The position numbers and the translations under genes are program-made. Source: Fidelibacterota bacterium UBA2125 (lineage in GTDB: Bacteria > Fidelibacterota > Marinisomatia > Marinisomatales > S15-B10). From it: 13,891 nt of DNA. The DNA lies in the NCBI GenBank assembly GCA_002329125.1, contig DCXX01000055.1, forward strand, positions 1 through 13,891, written 5' to 3'. The notes under the pieces were generated by a model. That model was not told the origin of the DNA, made no database searches, and worked only from the letters and a program-made list of their open reading frames with translations. Each line of letters opens with the position of its first letter. Position 1 is the first letter of the stretch. Shown here piece by piece: positions 13,236 through 13,891 of this stretch.

Positions 13236-13891
13236 ATGAAGACATCTGAAATCAGGAATCAATTCTTCGACTTTTTTACGGATAAGGGGCACACTTATGT
13301 TCGGAGTGCGCCCTTGGTACCGAAGGATGATCCCACGCTCCTGTTTATCAATGCCGGGATGAACCAGTTCAAGAACATATTCCTGGAGAAAGAAAAACCG
13401 AAGCATTTACGGGTGGTAAATAGCCAGAAATGTATCCGCGTCAGCGGCAAACACAACGATCTAGAAGAAGTCGGTATTGACACATTTCATCACACTTTTT
13501 TTGAGATGCTTGGAAACTGGTCTTTTGGTGACTATTACAAGGCTGAAGCGATTCAATGGGCTTGGGAGCTTTTTACTGAAGTTTGGGGATTGGAAAAAGA
13601 TCGTCTCTGGGCCACTGTTTACAATGATGACGATGAAGCCGATGAATTGTGGAAAAAGGTTACGGACATTGCCCCGGACCGGGTACTGCGGTTTGGTAAA
13701 AAGGACAATTTCTGGGAGATGGGCGATACAGGTCCTTGTGGTCCCTGCTCTGAAATACACTACTACGTAGGGGAGGATCCGTCTAAACAGTCGGCAAATG
13801 GCATCAATTCCTCGGATCAATACTGGGAGCTCTGGAACCTTGTTTTCATTCAGAATAACCGACTACCCGACGGCTCATTGGAGGAATTACC
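13236..13891 (+). CDS. alaS: Alanine--tRNA ligase (N-terminal part, 3' end cut off)
   Basis: The first 218 residues of alanyl-tRNA synthetase, a class II enzyme that charges tRNA-Ala; the full protein would be about 870 residues. Motif 1 is in FFTDKGHTYVRSAPLVP followed by FINAGMNQFKN. The segment QKCIRVSGKHNDLEEVG and motif 2 region FEMLGNWSFGDYYK are characteristic. Further on are FGKKDNFWEMGDTGPCGPCSE and the start of the LWNLVFIQ block that lines the active site. The remaining aminoacylation, tRNA-recognition, editing and C-Ala domains lie outside the window. The ATG has only a weak AGGCG ribosome site. In E. coli alaS follows recA-recX; here plsX lies in between on the other strand. The cognate tRNA-Ala gene is at 3299-3371. 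Confidence 0.98.
   Translation, partial: MKTSEIRNQFFDFFTDKGHTYVRSAPLVPKDDPTLLFINAGMNQFKNIFLEKEKPKHLRVVNSQKCIRVSGKHNDLEEVGIDTFHHTFFEMLGNWSFGDYYKAEAIQWAWELFTEVWGLEKDRLWATVYNDDDEADELWKKVTDIAPDRVLRFGKKDNFWEMGDTGPCGPCSEIHYYVGEDPSKQSANGINSSDQYWELWNLVFIQNNRLPDGSLEEL

Noticed and set aside
13461..13820. Minus-strand open frame of 119 codons
   Set aside because: It is antisense to well-conserved alaS motifs, and its composition is that of a mirrored coding frame.

Overview
The window reads as a chromosomal segment of a Gram-negative-type bacterium. It is dominated by housekeeping genes for replication, repair, phospholipid synthesis and translation, with a small accessory block at the left end. Two proteins there begin with export signals. 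The gene content and protein styles would fit an FCB-superphylum lineage such as Marinimicrobia (SAR406), but that placement is an inference from memory of gene order and was not tested.

Left block (1-3213, minus strand): the 5' part of a secreted SnoaL/NTF2-like protein (cut by the window edge), a secreted amidohydrolase, and a guanidine-modifying enzyme of the arginine deiminase/DDAH fold. These are spaced by 120-140 bp and look like separately expressed accessory genes. A divergent intergenic region of 85 bp then leads into a plus-strand tRNA-Ala (anticodon CGC, G3:U70 identity pair).

Central block (3427-12024, plus strand): dnaX, ybaB, recR, pgsA, pgpA and cinA follow with gaps of 21, 6 and 1 nt and then two 4-nt overlaps, so they are very probably co-transcribed. 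DnaX loads the sliding clamp, RecR works with RecF/RecO in gap repair, PgsA and PgpA perform consecutive steps of phosphatidylglycerol synthesis, and CinA recycles nicotinamide mononucleotide. Next comes a solitary beta-class adenine DNA methyltransferase of the type III Mod kind, then thpR, recA and recX. The cinA-thpR-recA order is known from other bacteria, for example Deinococcus, so the methyltransferase looks like an insertion into a conserved cluster. recA has its own candidate promoter, overlapped by inverted repeats.

Right block (12035-13891): plsX lies on the minus strand, tail to tail with recX (10 bp apart). It is divergent, across 172 bp, from alaS, which runs off the right edge. 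In E. coli recA, recX and alaS are neighbours, so plsX appears intercalated in that ancestral order.

No stretch longer than 300 bp lacks a gene. The longest non-coding gaps are 13064-13235 (172 bp), 2121-2256 (136 bp), 9524-9646 (123 bp), 10223-10344 (122 bp) and 431-551 (121 bp). I saw no insertion sequence, transposase, integrase, CRISPR array or phage gene. The most unusual items are the orphan methyltransferase, the palindromes at the recA promoter, and the deiminase-fold enzyme with a non-canonical active-site motif.
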